Shown: one piece after another, positions 12,516-15,778 of the stretch
Layout: each line of letters opens with the position of its first letter
Position numbering within the stretch: position 1 is the stretch's first letter
Position numbers and translations under genes: made by a program
Origin: DSCS01 sp035391585
GTDB lineage: Bacteria > Macinerneyibacteriota > Macinerneyibacteria > Macinerneyibacteriales > DSCS01
Direction: 5' to 3'
Length of the DNA stretch: 15,778 bases
Assembly: GCA_964574875.1 (NCBI GenBank)
Contig: CAZNOX010000021.1
Location: forward strand, 1 to 15,778
Notes under the pieces: generated by a model
Seen by the model: only the letters and a program-made list of their open reading frames with translations
Databases searched by the model: none
What the model was told of the DNA's origin: nothing

Positions 12516-14582
12516 GTGGCAAGAGAGATACCGCTTAACAGACAGCGAAATATCGGCATCATGGCGCACATCGATGCCGGAAAGACGACGACCACAGAGC
12601 GGATTCTGTACTATACCGGCGTGACCCACAAGATCGGTGAGGTCCATGACGGAAATGCCGAGATGGACTGGATGGAACAGGAGAGAGAGCGCGGGATCAC
12701 CATCACGTCAGCTTCCACCACCTGCTTCTGGAAGGATCACCGGGTCAGTATAATAGATACGCCAGGCCATGTTGACTTCACGGTTGAAGTGGAGCGCTCC
12801 CTGAGAGTCCTCGACGGTGCCGTGGGGGTCTTCTGTGCCGTTTCCGGCGTACAGCCCCAGTCTGAAACAGTCTGGAGACAGGCTGACAAGTACAGTGTTC
12901 CCCGGCTGGTCTTCATCAATAAGATGGACCGGACCGGAGCTAATTTTCTGAGTGCTGTGGACGAGATCAAGGACAAGCTCGCCGCCAATCCCATCCCTGT
13001 TCAATGCCCCATCGGTTCGGAAGACTCGTTCCGGGGCGTTGTGGACCTTTTTACCATGAAAGCCCTGATCTGGGAAGGGGATGACCTGGGGGCGCAGTAC
13101 CGTGAAGAGGAGATCCCTGAAGAGGTCAGGGAGGAAGCCGAGATGTATCATGCCCATCTTATGGAGACTCTGGCTGAACATGACGAACATGTCATGGAGC
13201 GCTACCTGGAAGGGGAAGAGGTCTCTGTGGAGGAGTATAAGGCTGTCCTGAGAAAACTGACCATCAACAATGAGGCGGTCCCCGTCCTGTGCGGAACGGC
13301 GTTCAAGAATAAAGGGATCCAGCCTCTGCTGGATGCTGTGGTCGATTATATGCCCTCTCCGCTGGACATCCCTCCCGTAGAGGGGAAAAATCCCAAGACA
13401 GACAAGTGGGAAGACCGTCCTGCAGATGACAATGCTCCCTTTTCCGCCCTGGCTTTTAAGATCATGGTGGACCCCTTTGTGGGCAAACTCGTCTATGCCC
13501 GGGTCTACTCGGGAATGCTGAAAAAAGGCAGCTACGTCTATAATGTCAATAAAGGGAGAAAAGAGCGTATCGGCCGTATCCTTCAGATGCATGCCAATAA
13601 GCGCCAGGAGCGTGAGGAGCTCTATGCGGGAGACATCGCCGCTTTTGTGGGGATGAAGGATGTCTCTACGGGCGATACCATCACTGATATGAATCATCAT
13701 GTTATTCTGGAAGCCATGGAGTTCCCGGAGCCGGTCATCTCCGTTGCCATCGAACCCAAAAGCAAGGCCGACCAGGAGAAGCTCGGGAATGCCATCCAGA
13801 AGCTTTCTGATGAAGATCCCACATTCAAGACCTATGTGGACCATGAGACAGGGCAGACTATTATCTCCGGTATGGGCGAGCTTCATCTTGAGATCCTGGT
13901 GGACAGGATGAAGAGAGAGTACAACGTTGAAGCGAATATCGGAAAGCCCCAGGTCGCTTACCGGGAAAGTATCCGGAAAAAAGTCAAAGTGGAAGGGAAA
14001 TATATCCGTCAGTCGGGCGGGCGCGGCCAGTACGGGCATTGTGTCCTGGAGCTTGAGCCTCTCTCCCGCGGGATGGGTTTCGAGTTTGCCGACAAGACTG
14101 TGGGCGGAGTCATTCCCAAAGAGTATATCCCTGCAGTGGAAAAGGGTGTCAAGGAAGCGATGATCAGCGGCACCATGGCCGGGTTCCCCGTCGTGGATGT
14201 CAAGGTCACCGTTCTGGACGGGTCTTATCATGAGGTGGATTCATCGGAAATGGCTTTTTCCATCGCCGGGTCCATTGCTTTTAAAGACGGCTTTAAAAGT
14301 GCCTCTCCCGTCCTGCTGGAGCCCATTGTCGAAGTGGAAGTCACCACTCCCGAAGATTATATGGGAGATATCATAAGCGATATCAACAGCCGCCGGGGCA
14401 GCATCAAAGGCATGGAGCACAAGGGCAGCACACAGATCATCACATCTGAAGTCCCCCTGTCAGAGATGTTCGGGTATGCCACGACTATGCGGTCGCTGAC
14501 GCAGGGACGGGCAAGCTACAGCATGCAGTTTGCCTATTATGATGAAGTTCCTTCTAACATTGCTGAAGATATTGTCAGTTGA
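12516..14582 (+). CDS. fusA: Elongation factor G (688 aa)
   Basis: EF-G is the GTPase that drives translocation and, with RRF, ribosome recycling. The G domain shows AHIDAGKT (17-24), the switch I segment RGITITSA (59-66), DTPGH (81-85) and NKMD (135-138). Domains II and III follow, then domain IV with QSGGRGQYGHCVLELEP and DGSYHEVDSSE. His572 in the latter equals E. coli H583 at the tip that reaches the decoding centre. Domain V ends the protein. All positions I checked are canonical, so this looks like the housekeeping EF-G rather than a specialised paralogue. The start is GTG 12516, 4 nt after GGGAGG (12506-12511); the N terminus MAREIPLNRQRNIGIMAHID supports it. It lies 12 nt after rpsG and 18 nt before tuf. 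Confidence 0.98.
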   Translation: MAREIPLNRQRNIGIMAHIDAGKTTTTERILYYTGVTHKIGEVHDGNAEMDWMEQERERGITITSASTTCFWKDHRVSIIDTPGHVDFTVEVERSLRVLDGAVGVFCAVSGVQPQSETVWRQADKYSVPRLVFINKMDRTGANFLSAVDEIKDKLAANPIPVQCPIGSEDSFRGVVDLFTMKALIWEGDDLGAQYREEEIPEEVREEAEMYHAHLMETLAEHDEHVMERYLEGEEVSVEEYKAVLRKLTINNEAVPVLCGTAFKNKGIQPLLDAVVDYMPSPLDIPPVEGKNPKTDKWEDRPADDNAPFSALAFKIMVDPFVGKLVYARVYSGMLKKGSYVYNVNKGRKERIGRILQMHANKRQEREELYAGDIAAFVGMKDVSTGDTITDMNHHVILEAMEFPEPVISVAIEPKSKADQEKLGNAIQKLSDEDPTFKTYVDHETGQTIISGMGELHLEILVDRMKREYNVEANIGKPQVAYRESIRKKVKVEGKYIRQSGGRGQYGHCVLELEPLSRGMGFEFADKTVGGVIPKEYIPAVEKGVKEAMISGTMAGFPVVDVKVTVLDGSYHEVDSSEMAFSIAGSIAFKDGFKSASPVLLEPIVEVEVTTPEDYMGDIISDINSRRGSIKGMEHKGSTQIITSEVPLSEMFGYATTMRSLTQGRASYSMQFAYYDEVPSNIAEDIVS

Positions 14583-14600
14583 CAGAGGAGGTAAGTAGTA

Positions 14601-15778
14601 ATGGCCAAAGAAAAGTTTGTACGCAGTAAACCACATGTGAACGTCGGCACCATCGGCCACGTGGACCACGGAAAGACAACTTTGACCAGTGCCATGACAA
14701 AAGTTCTGGCGTCCCGGAATCTGGCCACAGCCATGGAATTCGATGCCATAGACAAAGCGCCCGAAGAGAGGGAGCGTGGGATCACCATCGCGACCGCTCA
14801 CGTTGAGTACCAGTCTGAGACCAGGCATTATGCCCACGTTGACTGTCCGGGCCATGCCGATTACGTGAAGAACATGATCACCGGCGCCGCCCAGATGGAC
14901 GGAGCGATCCTGGTGGTCAGCGCCGCTGACGGCCCCATGCCCCAGACCAGGGAGCATATCCTTCTGGCCCGTCAGGTGGGTGTCCCCTACATCATCGTCT
15001 TCCTGAACAAGGTGGACATGGTGGATGACGAAGAGCTTCTGGAGCTCGTCGAGATGGAAGTCCGTGACCTGCTGAGCTCTTACGAGTTCCCGGGCGACGA
15101 CATCCCCGTTATCCGCGGAAGCGCCCTCAAGGCTCTTCAGTGCGGGTGCGGAAAAGACGATTGCACAGCCTGTCATCCTGTCATGGAGCTCATCAACGCT
15201 CTTGACACCTACATCCCCGAACCTGAGCGCGAAGTGGACAAGCCTTTCCTCATGCCCATCGAGGACGTCTTCTCCATCACAGGGCGCGGGACCGTTGTCA
15301 CCGGCCGTGTGGAGCGCGGGAAGATCAAGACCAGTGAAGAAGTCCAGCTCATCGGTATCCGCGAGGATATCCAGAAGAGCGTTGTCACCGGTGTGGAGAT
15401 GTTCAAGAAGATCCTGGACGAAGGCCAGGCGGGCGACAACGTCGGCCTCCTTCTGAGAGGGATCGCCAAGGAAGACGTGGAGCGCGGCATGGTCGTCGCG
15501 AAACCGGGTTCCATCACACCGCACAAGAAGTTCAAGGGCGAAGTTTACGTATTGAAGAAAGAAGAAGGCGGACGTCACACCCCGTTCTTCAGCGGGTACA
15601 GGCCCCAGTTCTACTTCAGGACGACGGACATCACCGGGACACTGAACCTGCCCGAAGGCGTCGAGATGTGTATGCCCGGGGATAACGTGACCGTGACCGT
15701 TGAAATGATTCATCCCGTAGCTCTGGAGCAGGGACTGCGTTTTGCTATCAGAGAAGGCGGAAGGACAGTAGGAGCCGG
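14601..15778 (+). CDS. tuf: Elongation factor Tu, cut at the window end (392 codons seen)
   Basis: EF-Tu delivers aminoacyl-tRNA to the A site as a GTP complex. The G domain has GHVDHGKT (19-26), the switch I region ERERGITIATAHVEY (56-70), DCPGH (81-85), NKVD (136-139) and SAL (174-176). Domain II (from about 213) and domain III are nearly complete, reaching REGGRTVGAG; roughly ten residues are missing. Right after SALKALQ the protein carries an insertion with C181, C183, C188 and C191 (C-x-C-x4-C-x2-C, then His192). E. coli has a short loop without cysteines here. The arrangement looks like a metal-binding knuckle; function is unknown. ATG 14601 follows GAGGAGG (14585-14591). Last visible gene of the str operon. 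Confidence 0.98.
   Translation, partial: MAKEKFVRSKPHVNVGTIGHVDHGKTTLTSAMTKVLASRNLATAMEFDAIDKAPEERERGITIATAHVEYQSETRHYAHVDCPGHADYVKNMITGAAQMDGAILVVSAADGPMPQTREHILLARQVGVPYIIVFLNKVDMVDDEELLELVEMEVRDLLSSYEFPGDDIPVIRGSALKALQCGCGKDDCTACHPVMELINALDTYIPEPEREVDKPFLMPIEDVFSITGRGTVVTGRVERGKIKTSEEVQLIGIREDIQKSVVTGVEMFKKILDEGQAGDNVGLLLRGIAKEDVERGMVVAKPGSITPHKKFKGEVYVLKKEEGGRHTPFFSGYRPQFYFRTTDITGTLNLPEGVEMCMPGDNVTVTVEMIHPVALEQGLRFAIREGGRTVGA

Noticed and set aside
1..15778. Mobile elements, CRISPR arrays, toxin-antitoxin or defence genes, or a novel accessory system.
   Set aside because: Every long + strand frame is a conserved housekeeping gene in standard order, gaps are short, and no repeats or foreign genes are seen.

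Overview
This window is a classic bacterial transcription and translation locus. It starts in the 3' half of a tRNA-Trp gene and runs, all on the + strand, through secE, nusG, rplK, rplA, rplJ, rplL, rpoB, rpoC, rpsL, rpsG, fusA and a tuf gene cut by the window end. There is no sign of mobile elements, CRISPR arrays, foreign genes or broken genes. The largest gaps between genes are about 150 nt, and each of the three holds a recognisable regulatory structure.

The organism is a bacterium of moderately GC-rich composition. Its RpoB and RpoC are long (1354 and 1396 aa), with insertions in the places where Gram-negative type polymerases carry them, so Firmicutes or Actinobacteria are unlikely. 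The sequence alone does not let me name the phylum. Possible lineage markers are a four-cysteine insertion in EF-Tu, a 7-residue lengthening just before the RpoC bridge helix, and unusual residues at classic drug-resistance positions (Asn at the E. coli H526 equivalent of RpoB, Arg at codon 88 of S12).

Layout: (1) 1-800: tRNA-Trp, secE and nusG, i.e. translocase subunit and elongation factor. (2) 827-3063: ribosomal proteins L11, L1, L10 and L12, which form the stalk base, the L1 stalk and the L10-L12 stalk. An apparent L1-binding site that mimics 23S rRNA lies between rplK and rplA, and a full L10-leader attenuator lies between rplA and rplJ. (3) 3064-11483: an attenuator-like hairpin, then rpoB and rpoC. 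(4) 11484-11640: tandem stem-loops with a T7 tract, followed at once by a strong sigma70-type promoter. (5) 11641-15778: the str operon (S12, S7, EF-G, EF-Tu).

The genes work as one supply line for gene expression: RNA polymerase core subunits, NusG that couples polymerase to ribosome, the proteins that recruit GTPase factors (L11, L10, L12), and the GTPases EF-G and EF-Tu. Control appears to be layered: L1 feedback on rplA, L10 feedback by attenuation on rplJL, partial termination before rpoBC, and a fresh promoter for the str operon. I found no previously undescribed system. The best leads are the detailed three-hairpin architecture of the L10 leader, the L1 site, the EF-Tu cysteine cluster and the two resistance-associated residues.
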